Assembly: GCF_000829445.1 (NCBI RefSeq)
Contig: NZ_JXRQ01000025.1
Span: 186,001 to 250,000 of the forward strand
Origin: Jeotgalibacillus alimentarius
GTDB taxonomy: Bacteria; Bacillota; Bacilli; Bacillales; Jeotgalibacillaceae
Reading direction: 5' to 3'
Length of the DNA stretch: 64,000 nt
Position 1 is the first letter of the stretch. Each line of letters starts with the position of its first letter. This document shows positions 54,616-63,309 of the stretch, piece by piece. Below the pieces are notes generated by a model, which saw only the letters and a list, made by a program, of their open reading frames with translations, ran no database searches and was not told the origin of the DNA. The translations under genes and the position numbers were made by a program.

Positions 54616-55758
54616 TCAAACCTCCACCCATCTCTCCTCCTCAGCACTCTTCAAAATAGCATCCACAATCCTCATGTTATAATGTCCCGATTCAAAATCA
54701 GCGAAATGACTCTGCACACCCGGGTGCTCAATTTTATTATAAAACGAGTGCATAAGGTTTTTGAGGCAGTCTGGCCAGCCTTCCTGATGGCCGCCCGGGA
54801 AGTGTGCGTAGCTGCCGGCGGTTTCTGATAGAAGGCCCGGGTCTTTCATAAGCAGCTGATTCGGTTCGCTTCGTTTGCCGATCCATAACCGGTTTGGCTC
54901 TTCCTGATCCCACTCGATTGAGCCGTCTGCCAGTGAAATAGTGTAGTGAAGATGATTTTTTTTGCCGGCTGTTACCTGCGAGACGTTGAACATCCCCTTC
55001 ACCCCATTTTCAAACTGAACCAGCACATTGCCGGCATCCTCTGTGGAAATGTCGACTGATGTAAATGCTTGTCCAGATTCATTTGAAAAGGTCGAGCCTT
55101 CAGATACTGCAGGTTTTTTACGTGATGAATGAAGGATAGTTAGGTCAGCCATCACGCGGGTAATCCGGCTGCTAAGCAGGTGCTGAAGGGTATCACACCA
55201 GTGCGAACCAATATCAGCGATTGCTCTTGATTCCCCGTTTAACTCCGGGTCCATACGCCAGCTGTAATCTGAATCATATAAACACCAATCCTGTAGATAA
55301 CCGCCCGAAACAAGGTGCGGACGTCCCATCTCCCCATTCGCAATCCGTACTCTGGCTTCTTCGACGATGGGATAATGCCTGTAGTTAAAACAGACGCCGT
55401 GGACCAGACCTGACTCTTTTGCAATTTGAAGAAGCTCAGCAGATTGCTCACTGTTTAAAGCAAGCGGCTTTTCAGAAAGCACATGCTTTCCTGCAAGCAG
55501 AATTTTTTTATTCAGCTCATAGTGAAGCACATTAGGCGTACAGTTATGTATAACATCGATCTCGGGGTTTTCCAGCAGCTCATCAATAGATGAATACGCA
55601 TAAGCAAGCCGATATTCCGTTGCAATCTGTTCCGCTTTCTCCATCGATCTCGATACAATCGCAGCCGCCTCAACCCCAGGCAGCCGTTTCAATGCTTCTA
55701 AATGAGCCATTGCTGAAAAACCGGTACCAACCACTGCCGCACGAATTAACTCTTTCAC
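54616..55758 (-). CDS. Gfo/Idh/MocA family oxidoreductase
   Basis: This 380-residue NAD(P)-dependent enzyme has an N-terminal Rossmann fold (VVGTGFSAMAHLEAL), the conserved HVLSEKPLALN (catalytic Lys region), and the C-terminal beta domain with DIGSHWCDTLQHLL carrying the usual Asp and His. It likely oxidises or reduces a sugar, inositol or related compound; the substrate is not predictable. No pathway partner is next to it. The start is GTG 55758 with a GGGGATGGAG tract upstream, so spacing is ambiguous. Confidence 0.9.
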   Translation of the reverse strand: MKELIRAAVVGTGFSAMAHLEALKRLPGVEAAAIVSRSMEKAEQIATEYRLAYAYSSIDELLENPEIDVIHNCTPNVLHYELNKKILLAGKHVLSEKPLALNSEQSAELLQIAKESGLVHGVCFNYRHYPIVEEARVRIANGEMGRPHLVSGGYLQDWCLYDSDYSWRMDPELNGESRAIADIGSHWCDTLQHLLSSRITRVMADLTILHSSRKKPAVSEGSTFSNESGQAFTSVDISTEDAGNVLVQFENGVKGMFNVSQVTAGKKNHLHYTISLADGSIEWDQEEPNRLWIGKRSEPNQLLMKDPGLLSETAGSYAHFPGGHQEGWPDCLKNLMHSFYNKIEHPGVQSHFADFESGHYNMRIVDAILKSAEEERWVEV

Positions 55759-55818
55759 CTACTCCATCCCCTTTGCAGATAAATGAATTTTCAGATAATG
55801 GTATTATAGCATTTCATT

Positions 55819-55914
55819 GGGGACGGAGTTAACACTCCACGAAAAAGGGACAGAGTTCGCTCTTAAATAGAGTCTGAACTCCGTCCCCCAAAAACGGAGT
55901 GTCATCTCCGTCCC
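55819..55914. repeat. GGGGACGGAGTT palindrome cluster 12, overlapping a gene end
   Basis: Left arm GGGGACGGAGTTAACACTCC, inner GGGACAGAGTT, right arm AACTCCGTCCCC, then an extra right arm GAGTGTCATCTCCGTCCC. The last arm encodes the C-terminus and stop of the aminotransferase gene ending at 55902. Confidence 0.92.
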
Positions 55915-57089
55915 AAAAACTCAGCCAACCGTCTAACCCCCTGCTCAATCTCTTCTTCACCTGCCGCACTGAACGACAGCCTCAGCTTATCCTGTCCGTA
56001 CTCCTGTTCAAGACAGAAGTGTTTCCCAGGGATATAGGACACTCCTGCTTTAGTGGCTTTGTTTAAAAGTTCTGCAGTATCAACACCTGTTGCGGTTAGC
56101 CAGATGAAGTAGCCTCCGTCAGGCTTTGTCCAGCTGACATTACTAGGCATGTGTGCTGCAAGTGCGTCTGTCATCGTACGACATTTAGCATTGTAAACGG
56201 CCCGGCACGACTGAAGATGACTCTTCCAGTCTACTCCTGCCAGAAAAGTCGCCATGACTGATTGTGCAAATGGATGGTCCAGATCCTTTTTAAATCGGAA
56301 CAGAGCCTGAATCCACTCCCGGTCAGCTGCGACCCATCCGATGCGCATCCCAGGTGCAACGACTTTTGATAATGAACCGACATAGAGCACTCTTCCTTCG
56401 CGATCAAGAGATTTCAATGTTGGCATCGGTTCGTTAAAATGAAGTTCTCCGTATGCGTCATCTTCCATCACGAGAAAATCATAGACTGATGCTAAGTTGA
56501 GCAGATGCTTTCTGCGTGTTTCAGACATCGTTGTTCCTGTTGGGTTTTGGAAGGTTGGAATTGTATATAGCACTCTAGGCATTGGTTTCCCGTTCTGCTT
56601 TCTCGTCACCAGCAACACTTCCAACATATCAGTATTTAACCCATGTTGATCAACAGGAACAGTCAGAATCCGGTCTGTGTAGTTTTGAAAAATCTCGAGT
56701 GCTTCCATGTATGTTGGTGATTCTACAATGATGTACGTTTCTTCATCCATTAAAATCCTTGCGATCAGATCAATCGCCTGACACGCTCCTGAAGTAATCA
56801 GTAACTCTTCACGTTTCACACTTATGTTTCTTTCATTCATGCGCTCGAGTAACTGAATATGCAGCTTTTCGATTTGTGGACTGCCAATATAATGCATCGG
56901 CAGATCACGCTCTTCATCTAACAAATGAACCGCTGACTGCTTCAGTTCCTCCACCGGAACGAGCGAAGAATCAGGAAACCCTGAGCTGAGACGAATGCAA
57001 CCTTCAGGCACGTGCGGCATCCATGCACCAGGAGGATCATGCTTGAGAGCTGAATGAACATTTGCAGAAAAATAGGCTGAGTGTTTCAT
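55902..57089 (-). CDS. PLP-dependent aminotransferase (fold type I, MocR/2-aminoadipate type)
   Basis: This 395-residue cytoplasmic enzyme shows family landmarks: LITSGACQAIDLIARIL, PTYMEALEIF, TIPTFQNPTGTTMS, MEDDAYGELHF, and SLSKVVAPGMRIGWV with the PLP-binding Lys. It lacks an N-terminal GntR-type DNA-binding domain, so it is an enzyme and not a MocR regulator. The final residues GRR and the stop are encoded by an arm of repeat cluster 12, so the native end was probably altered by the insertion. GGAGG lies nine bases before the ATG. Confidence 0.92.
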   Translation of the reverse strand: MKHSAYFSANVHSALKHDPPGAWMPHVPEGCIRLSSGFPDSSLVPVEELKQSAVHLLDEERDLPMHYIGSPQIEKLHIQLLERMNERNISVKREELLITSGACQAIDLIARILMDEETYIIVESPTYMEALEIFQNYTDRILTVPVDQHGLNTDMLEVLLVTRKQNGKPMPRVLYTIPTFQNPTGTTMSETRRKHLLNLASVYDFLVMEDDAYGELHFNEPMPTLKSLDREGRVLYVGSLSKVVAPGMRIGWVAADREWIQALFRFKKDLDHPFAQSVMATFLAGVDWKSHLQSCRAVYNAKCRTMTDALAAHMPSNVSWTKPDGGYFIWLTATGVDTAELLNKATKAGVSYIPGKHFCLEQEYGQDKLRLSFSAAGEEEIEQGVRRLAEFLGRR

Positions 57090-57110
57090 GATGGGTGACC
57101 TCCTTTTTTC

Positions 57111-57208
57111 GGGGACGTAGTTGGCACTCTATTAAAAAGGGACAGAGTCCGCTCTAAAAATAGAGTCTGAACTCTGTCCCCCGAAAATAGAGTCTAAACT
57201 CCGTCCCC
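57111..57208. repeat. GGGGACGGAGTT palindrome cluster 13
   Basis: Left arm GGGGACGTAGTTGGCACTC (one base off consensus), inner GGGACAGAGTC, GAACTCTGTCCCC, and right arm GAGTCTAAACTCCGTCCCC. It ends three bases before the glucosaminidase stop at 57212. Confidence 0.92.
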
Positions 57209-57211
57209 GTT

Positions 57212-58849
57212 TTAATTCAATGGCATGACATATTCTCTGAAAACATACAGTTCATCGTATTCCGGGTCATCAGATTTCACGACAAGCCATTCGTCATATG
57301 ATGAGTCATCAAGGATCAGGATGGGCATATTGCTTTTGTCGTATGTGAAAGCTTTTTCGAATTGAGTACCCGGCCCAGTGCGGACGTTTAGTCCTGCAGT
57401 TGTTGTGATACCTAATTGATATTTTTCAAATTCCTGTCCGCCCATTGCCTGGTCGATCCGGTACATGTGACCGGCGGCTTTTGCACCCCAGTATGGATCT
57501 GATGCGTAGCGAACGTTCATGCCAATCGCTTTATGACCAAATACAGCCCCGTTAGCGTATGCACGGTTTGGTGGAAGATAGTTTTTATTGAAGAACTCTT
57601 TGATCAATTCTTCAATATTTTCTTCGATCGAGTCAAAGTATTTAGCTGCCGGGTTTGAATCATAGACGTACAAACCAAATAGATTATTGTAATCCTGAGC
57701 ACGGGCACTCAGACCATAACGGCTTTCATGCTGTGCGAGCGCAAGAATCGTGAGCGCATTCACATTATGTTCCTGCTCAATTTTCTTAAGAGATTCCCCG
57801 ATTCCGATCAGTTTACTTTTAGCAGAAGCATTCTGATAGACTGATGAATTCGGATAGGTTTCTTCAAGTTCAATCAGCCGGTCGACAATATATTCATCGA
57901 TTTCCTCTGCCGTATAATCTGTGGAACTTCTTGCTGATAGAAATTGGAAGTATTGATAATGCGTACCCGCTTCATTTCCTTCCCAGTCAGTGAATGTTGT
58001 TCCATCCGAACTTAAATATCTCGTTCCTTCATTTATAAATGAAGGTGCAGGCCCAACTGAGTAACTGCTGTATGATTCACTTGCATGATTGTAAATGTTG
58101 TGAACGAGCTCGCCGTCAGCATTTACATAATGCGAACGTTCATTTAGCGTAGACTCCGGAATCAGTACAGCATCTGCAGCTTTAATATAGCCTTCTGCAC
58201 TTCCAGCCTTCACTTTAATCCAGTCAGGTGTCGAATCGATGTAAACAAGTTCAGTATAAGGCTCCACGTAAGTCGTATGTGTAAGAAGTGACTCATTAAC
58301 GTACACAATCGTGACTCCTTCTGCTTTCGTACTCACTACACCATCGCTCATTTTAATGATCTCATTTTTATGTACAATGATTTCATCAGCGCTTAAATTC
58401 CCTGCCGCTGCTTCAAACGAATCAAATCGCGTATTTTTTGAAATCTCTCCATTTTCATCAATCACAGCTGACCAGTACGACGTTTCTTCTATCACAAAAG
58501 GCTTCACAGCTGCTTTTGATAAAATATCACCATCACTGTTACGAACGCCGGATACAGTCAGCACATACCGCGCGCCTTCTTCATAGCCTGCTGCAGGGGG
58601 ATAAACCTTTACGGAATTACCTTCAGTTTCATAAGTCACATTAACAGACCGATCATCCTCATCTGTCACTTGAATCGTATCTTCATTCACAAAATCCGGG
58701 TCCGGGGTCTCATTAAACTTAACCGTCCATACCTTACCACTCTGCACTTCCTCTTCACTAAAATCAGACGCATGAGCAACGGATGACAGCCCCACCGCGG
58801 CAATCAAACAGAACAATAATGAAAGTAAATACCTCTTTCTACCGATCAA
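57212..58849 (-). CDS. Secreted endo-beta-N-acetylglucosaminidase without SLH domains
   Basis: This 545-residue autolysin starts at TTG 58849 (GGAG eight bases upstream) with a signal peptide (about 1-27). An SbsA-like Ig (Big_5) domain follows (about 30-125; KVWTVKFNETPD..., ARYVLTVSGVRNSDG). From there on it parallels the SLH-bearing paralogue at 20399-22426: SH3-like segments, LALAQHESRYGLS with NNLFGLYVYD, GAKAAGHMYRID and the final SH3 (AGLNVRTGPG). It should cut glycan strands; without SLH it may be released or held by its SH3 and Ig domains. Confidence 0.9.
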   Translation of the reverse strand: MIGRKRYLLSLLFCLIAAVGLSSVAHASDFSEEEVQSGKVWTVKFNETPDPDFVNEDTIQVTDEDDRSVNVTYETEGNSVKVYPPAAGYEEGARYVLTVSGVRNSDGDILSKAAVKPFVIEETSYWSAVIDENGEISKNTRFDSFEAAAGNLSADEIIVHKNEIIKMSDGVVSTKAEGVTIVYVNESLLTHTTYVEPYTELVYIDSTPDWIKVKAGSAEGYIKAADAVLIPESTLNERSHYVNADGELVHNIYNHASESYSSYSVGPAPSFINEGTRYLSSDGTTFTDWEGNEAGTHYQYFQFLSARSSTDYTAEEIDEYIVDRLIELEETYPNSSVYQNASAKSKLIGIGESLKKIEQEHNVNALTILALAQHESRYGLSARAQDYNNLFGLYVYDSNPAAKYFDSIEENIEELIKEFFNKNYLPPNRAYANGAVFGHKAIGMNVRYASDPYWGAKAAGHMYRIDQAMGGQEFEKYQLGITTTAGLNVRTGPGTQFEKAFTYDKSNMPILILDDSSYDEWLVVKSDDPEYDELYVFREYVMPLN

Positions 58850-58933
58850 TCCAATCACTCCTTTTCTAGTATTGTAACAGAATACCAGATTGATAGGAGT
58901 TAGGATTGGGGCTTGGAAACTGGGGGTTGTTTT

Positions 58934-59003
58934 GGGGACGGAGTTAGCACTCCACTAAAAAGGGACAGAGTCCGCTCTATAGTAGAGTTTAAACTCCGTC
59001 CCC
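58934..59003. repeat. GGGGACGGAGTT palindrome cluster 14
   Basis: A complete unit: left arm GGGGACGGAGTTAGCACTCC, inner GGGACAGAGTC and right arm AACTCCGTCCCC. Confidence 0.92.
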
Positions 59004-59081
59004 AAATAAAACTTCAATTAAAAATCACTTTATAATAAAATAAAAACAGAACTTTCAGAAAAAAATCACTGGAGTGATTAT

Positions 59082-59606
59082 ATGGACAAAATCAAGCAAC
59101 CAGTAACGTTGATTCTTCTCATACCAATCGCACTTATTCTTTTAATCGTTGCCTACTCTTCCTCACAAACGTATGAACAGCAAACACTCATCCCTGTGAT
59201 GAAAAGTCTTTCTGCTCCTGACTGGCTGCGAACGGCTATGGATCAGATCAGCTTTACTTATGCAGGCAGTCTGGTCAGCACACAATCACTTGGCTACGCA
59301 GGTTTTACTGAATTCTTTTTAAGAAAAGGAGCACACGTCGTTATTTTCTTTTCTGTCAGCTTCTTTCTATTCAGACTGCTCATTCATCTGATTCCATCTG
59401 TGAAAAAGGCAGCAATTCTGAATTTGACTCTTGTTATTCTTTTCGCATTCAGCGATGAATTTCATCAGTACCTGACAGGTGGCGGACGGACACCCACCTT
59501 TCACGATATTATACTCGACACAACTGGAGGAATACTTGGTTTGGCAGTGGCGTTTGGTGTTTTTGTGCGTTATAAGAAACAGCGGGAGAATTGGGGACGG
59601 AGTTAA
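59082..59606 (+). CDS. VanZ-like family membrane protein with a repeat-derived C-terminus
   Basis: This 174-residue protein has four hydrophobic segments and VanZ-like signatures (RKGAHVVIFF, FAFSDEFHQYL, GGGRTPTFHDIILDTTGGILGLA). VanZ gives low-level teicoplanin resistance in enterococci; the role of most homologues is unknown. The last residues, WGRS, and the TAA stop come from the left arm of repeat cluster 15, so the original end has been replaced or extended. GGAG lies eight bases before the ATG; a TATAAT at 59031-59036 may be its -10. Confidence 0.88.
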   Translation: MDKIKQPVTLILLIPIALILLIVAYSSSQTYEQQTLIPVMKSLSAPDWLRTAMDQISFTYAGSLVSTQSLGYAGFTEFFLRKGAHVVIFFSVSFFLFRLLIHLIPSVKKAAILNLTLVILFAFSDEFHQYLTGGGRTPTFHDIILDTTGGILGLAVAFGVFVRYKKQRENWGRS

Positions 59607-59685
59607 CACTCCATTTGAAGTGTTAACTCCGTCCTCAAAAAGGCGAACTCTGTCCCCCAAAAACGAAGTGCAAACTCCGTCCCCC
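59593..59685. repeat. GGGGACGGAGTT palindrome cluster 15, overlapping two gene ends
   Basis: A compact unit with no inner arm (GGGGACGGAGTTAACACTCC to GTGTTAACTCCGTCC) is followed by GAACTCTGTCCCC and AACTCCGTCCCCC. Its left arm supplies the stop codon of the VanZ-like gene and its right end touches the stop of the acyl-CoA dehydrogenase gene. Confidence 0.93.
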
Positions 59686-61361
59686 TAAACCCCGCTCATC
59701 AACTCCCCAAATCCATCCACAGTCTTCATCTCATCGCCAAACTCCCTCAAACCCCAGACTTCTTCACAGAACACATCACACAGCATATGCTCTCTCTCAC
59801 CGTGTCTAACTGCAAATCCCGCGGTCATCAGGCTTTCTGTGAGTCTGGTCATGTCTTTCATCGTGCGTTTGGCTTCGAATGTTTGCAGGTCTTGGGACAT
59901 TTGCTTGAACTGTTTCAGTTCTCCCAGGATGCGCCCAGCCTGTTTCTCGAGCTCCTTATGCCACGATGAATCCTGAATCGCTTCCAGTTGCCCCTCCACC
60001 CATTTTTCAAAAATATCATCAATGCCGTTTTTGAGCAGTCGGATCAGTTCGAGCGCAAGGATATTCGCTGTTCCTTCCCAGACGGTCAGCACCTGGGCAT
60101 CGCGCAGCAGCCGCGGTGTGACGAAGTCTTCTATATAACCGTTGCCGCCGTGCATTTCGATTGCTTCGTGCGAAAAGTGAATCGCATTTTCAGCGGTTTC
60201 TTTTTTCAAAAGAGCGATCAGCAGTCTGACAAGCAGGCTTTCTTCACGGCTGGCTGATCCATCTGTCACTTTGTCATACAGCGCGATCAATTCGAATACG
60301 CTGACCGTTTCAGCATGAAGGGTAGCGGCCAGTTTACCAAGGGAGTCCTTGACCATCGGATACTGCGTGAGCGGCGCGCCGAATGCTTCCCGTTTTTTAG
60401 CGTAATCTTTTGCCTCTAAAAGGGCCCTTCGCATGATACCGATTGAGGCGACCGCGTTACAGATGCGCGAGAGATTCAGCGCCTCAAGCATATAGTTTAT
60501 TCCACGCGAAGGGTCACCGACGATATAAGCTTTTGCTCCGTCAAATTCCACTTCACCTGATGACACTGCGCGAACGCCGAGCTTATCTTTCAGGCGCCTG
60601 ATTTTCACACCGTTTAATTCACCGGCTTCCCTCCATGGCACTGCAAAGAGTGTAAGTCCTTTAGAACCTGACGGCGCGCCTTCCATTCTTGCAAGCACCA
60701 TGACAACGCCAGCCATACCGGCATTTGAAGCGAAATATTTTTCTCCGTACAGACGGTATTCCCCATTTTCACACACCGCCCTTACCACATTAGCTCCGAC
60801 ATCTGACCCTCCCTGCCGCTCCGTCAAAAAGGTCGCGCCTTCATACAGCGGCAGGTCGCCGGTTGAACAGACGTGCGGTAAAAATCGGCTTTTCACACTG
60901 TCATCAGCATAATGATCAAGCAGATAGGCAGTCGCCATCGTGAGCGTGACTGGACAGTAAAAACCTGCTTCCGCATGCGACACAAGAAAGCCCTGCGCAA
61001 AGCTGTAAAGATAATTCCCCTTGCGCCCGAGCGGCGGAATAGGTTCATGAACGTAACCGACAATTCCACTCCCGTACACATGCTGCACAGTTTCCATGTA
61101 TCCCTCATTCACCCAGACTTTCGATTGATCATTTCCAAACCGGTCATACTTCTCAAGTCTCGGCGCTCCCTCGCGATCCGTGTGCCGCGCCCGCTCATCA
61201 ATTTCATTCGCTGCAGCACGTCCAAGCTCTGGGAGTTCTGCGCTTGCAAACTCATAAAGCGGACCTTCTAGCTTTTCTTTCAACAATTTTTTTAACGTTT
61301 CATTTCCGTCAAAAAAATTACGATTTGTATCCAATTTCTCCTCAGTTAACACACGTGTCAT
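59685..61361 (-). CDS. Acyl-CoA dehydrogenase family protein (AidB-like)
   Basis: This 558-residue flavoenzyme is longer than ordinary acyl-CoA dehydrogenases (about 380). It has the extra N- and C-terminal helices of the AidB type. Visible motifs are FLTERQGGSDVGA, RLYGEKYFASNAG, SRICNAVASIGIMRRAL, KKREAFGAPL and the late EMHGGNGYIEDF with the catalytic-region Glu and Gly. It probably binds FAD and oxidises acyl-CoA thioesters. It overlaps the acyl-CoA synthetase gene by four bases (ATGA), so the two are co-translated in a MerR-led operon. Confidence 0.92.
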   Translation of the reverse strand: MTRVLTEEKLDTNRNFFDGNETLKKLLKEKLEGPLYEFASAELPELGRAAANEIDERARHTDREGAPRLEKYDRFGNDQSKVWVNEGYMETVQHVYGSGIVGYVHEPIPPLGRKGNYLYSFAQGFLVSHAEAGFYCPVTLTMATAYLLDHYADDSVKSRFLPHVCSTGDLPLYEGATFLTERQGGSDVGANVVRAVCENGEYRLYGEKYFASNAGMAGVVMVLARMEGAPSGSKGLTLFAVPWREAGELNGVKIRRLKDKLGVRAVSSGEVEFDGAKAYIVGDPSRGINYMLEALNLSRICNAVASIGIMRRALLEAKDYAKKREAFGAPLTQYPMVKDSLGKLAATLHAETVSVFELIALYDKVTDGSASREESLLVRLLIALLKKETAENAIHFSHEAIEMHGGNGYIEDFVTPRLLRDAQVLTVWEGTANILALELIRLLKNGIDDIFEKWVEGQLEAIQDSSWHKELEKQAGRILGELKQFKQMSQDLQTFEAKRTMKDMTRLTESLMTAGFAVRHGEREHMLCDVFCEEVWGLREFGDEMKTVDGFGELMSGV

Positions 61362-62857
61362 TTCACCACCGCCTCACGCAGTACCTGTTTTAAAATTTTG
61401 CCTGACGCATTCCTCGGCAGTGCTTCCACCTGTTCATAGATCTTTGGTACCTTGAATGACGCAAGCTTTTTCGCTAAATGGGATGCAAGCTCGCTATCAC
61501 TGATATCCGTTTCTGCAGCAAAAACAGCTTTTACCGTCTCGCCCCATTCAGGATGCGGCACGCCTATCACCGCTGCTTCACGAACGCCCGGTACAGTCAG
61601 CATCGCTTCTTCAATTTCTTTCGGATACACGTTCACGCCGCCTGAAATAATGAGATCTTTTTTGCGATCCACTACCCAGATATATCCGTCCTTATCACGC
61701 TTTGCGAGGTCTCCTGTCCGCAGCCAGTTGCCCGTCATTGTTTTAGCAGTCGCTTCAGGATCCTTATAATAACCAAGCATATTACCTTCCCCACTCAGCA
61801 CAATTTCTCCCACTTCATCCGTGCCGGCTTCTGCTCCATCCTCGTTGATAATCCGCAGATCTGTATGAAGCGGCGCACGCTTTCCAATACTGCGTGCTTT
61901 TTCGGTATGTTCATCAGCATGCAGAAGCGCACCGCTCGGACCCGCTTCAGTCAGCCCATATACACAGACCAGCCGATCCGTGTGAAAGGCTGCTGAAATT
62001 TTCTCGATTTCACCTTTAGATAAAGGCGATCCGCCATAGATCCACCACTTCATAGACGACAGATCCGCTGCCTGGAGCTTCGGGTGCCCTGCTGTCAGTA
62101 AGTAAGCGACCGGCGCACCAAAAAAGTGAGTGGTCCGCTCCACCTCAACCGTTTCAACCAGCAGCTCAGGTGTAAATGTCGGCGTCAGCACAAGCGTCGA
62201 ACCGACATACAGCCCCGCCATTAAAAATAAATGGAGCGGTGCAGAATGGCTGAGCGGCATCATCAAAAGAATCCTGCTTTCAGGCTTCACTTCCATCTCC
62301 ACTGAAATCATGGACGCCACTGTAAATATATTGCGATAACTGAACAAAACGCCTTTCGGACGCCCCGTCGTACCTGACGTATAAAGAATCGTTGATTCAT
62401 CATCCTCTTTCGACTGGCTGATCAGTTCCTCACCACTTTGAATAAACAGGTCATTGAAAGCAAGCCAGCCTGCGTCAGGAGCCCCGGTCGTAATCAGCAT
62501 GTCCGGGGACGTCAAACCTTTTGCCGCACCTTCCACCCACTCATGAACAATCAACGCTTTTGCATCAGCATGATCTAAAATATACTCAAGCTCCTCAGCC
62601 GTCAGCTTCACATTAACCGGCACCACCACTGCATCCAGCCGCTGAACTGCTATGTAAGCGATTACAAATTCAGTCGTATTCGGTAAGAACAATGCGACTT
62701 TATCACCTTTTTGAATTCCCTGCTGCTTTAACCCATGACTGAATTGGTTGACCTTCTGATTCAGCTCACCATAAGTCATCCCGTTCCCCATAAAGCGCAG
62801 TGCATCACGATCTCCGTACTTTTTTGCCTGAAAAGCCAATAATGATGATGTGTTCAT
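61358..62857 (-). CDS. AMP-dependent acyl-CoA synthetase
   Basis: This 499-residue ANL-superfamily enzyme activates a carboxylic acid, probably a medium- or long-chain fatty acid, to its CoA thioester with ATP. Motifs include LYTSGTTGRPKGV (P-loop-like), VYGLTEAGPS, WLRTGDLAKRD, DRKKDLIISGGVNVYPKEIEE and the C-terminal catalytic Lys in NASGKILK. It lies five bases downstream of the MerR regulator gene and overlaps the dehydrogenase gene, forming an acyl-activation and oxidation operon. Confidence 0.94.
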   Translation of the reverse strand: MNTSSLLAFQAKKYGDRDALRFMGNGMTYGELNQKVNQFSHGLKQQGIQKGDKVALFLPNTTEFVIAYIAVQRLDAVVVPVNVKLTAEELEYILDHADAKALIVHEWVEGAAKGLTSPDMLITTGAPDAGWLAFNDLFIQSGEELISQSKEDDESTILYTSGTTGRPKGVLFSYRNIFTVASMISVEMEVKPESRILLMMPLSHSAPLHLFLMAGLYVGSTLVLTPTFTPELLVETVEVERTTHFFGAPVAYLLTAGHPKLQAADLSSMKWWIYGGSPLSKGEIEKISAAFHTDRLVCVYGLTEAGPSGALLHADEHTEKARSIGKRAPLHTDLRIINEDGAEAGTDEVGEIVLSGEGNMLGYYKDPEATAKTMTGNWLRTGDLAKRDKDGYIWVVDRKKDLIISGGVNVYPKEIEEAMLTVPGVREAAVIGVPHPEWGETVKAVFAAETDISDSELASHLAKKLASFKVPKIYEQVEALPRNASGKILKQVLREAVVK

Positions 62858-62862
62858 TCTCC

Positions 62863-63231
62863 CTACCCCTTTTCACGTAATTTTTGTTCAAATTCCTGCA
62901 GGAGTCCATTCATCTCACGCTTCATTTCCTCAAGTTCAGCAATCTTCTCATCAATCTCCGCCATCCGCTGCCGGCCGTATTCAACCGTCCGCTTAAGCTG
63001 CCTGCGACCAGATCGGTCCAGATCAAAGAGCAGCACCATTTCCTTAATCTCATCCAGCGAAAAACCAAACCGCTTTCCCCTGAAAATTAACTTCAACTTC
63101 GCCAAATCGCGTGCCCCAAACAACCGGACATTCCCATCAGACCGCTCAGGACAAACCAGTCCTAACTCCTCATAATAACGGATCGTCCGCGTCGACACCC
63201 CAAATAATCTAGCCACCTCACGAATCGTCAT
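62863..63231 (-). CDS. MerR family transcriptional regulator
   Basis: This 122-residue regulator has the MerR winged helix at its N-terminus (TIREVARLFGVSTRTIRYYEELGL, then RLFGARDLAKLKLI) and a long dimerisation coiled coil (about 75-118). No effector domain or metal-binding cysteines are present. The start is ATG 63231 with GGGGTGAG upstream; a longer frame runs back into repeat cluster 16 and is not real. It probably controls its own operon through the 19-bp-spacer promoter just upstream. MerR proteins of fatty or branched-chain acid catabolism (LiuR type) are the closest functional analogy, inferred from neighbours. Confidence 0.93.
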   Translation of the reverse strand: MTIREVARLFGVSTRTIRYYEELGLVCPERSDGNVRLFGARDLAKLKLIFRGKRFGFSLDEIKEMVLLFDLDRSGRRQLKRTVEYGRQRMAEIDEKIAELEEMKREMNGLLQEFEQKLREKG

Positions 63232-63253
63232 CTTCTCACCCCTGCATAAAAAT

Positions 63254-63284
63254 AAAATATCATTTACGTTAACGTTAAGTTCAA
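63254..63284 (-). promoter_or_regulatory. MerR-type promoter with 19-bp spacer and embedded operator
   Basis: On the minus strand TTGAAC (63284-63279) and TATTTT (63259-63254) are separated by exactly 19 bases. The spacer holds TTAACGTTAACGTAAA, with the perfect palindrome ACGTTAACGT at 63266-63275. Overlong spacers with a central dyad are the hallmark of MerR-activated promoters. It lies 23-53 bases before the regulator's ATG. Confidence 0.7.
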
Positions 63285-63309
63285 GAGGGGGCGGGGAAAT
63301 TCCTTTTTT

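Noticed and set aside
59367-59688. Short open frames running through palindromes, also at 24150-24364, 36818-37009, 42514-42807, 44413-44640 and 63398-63652
   Set aside because: Their peptides are translations of the palindrome arms (repeated GDGVNTP or TPSP-like strings) joined to antisense of real genes; they lack ribosome binding sites and family matches.
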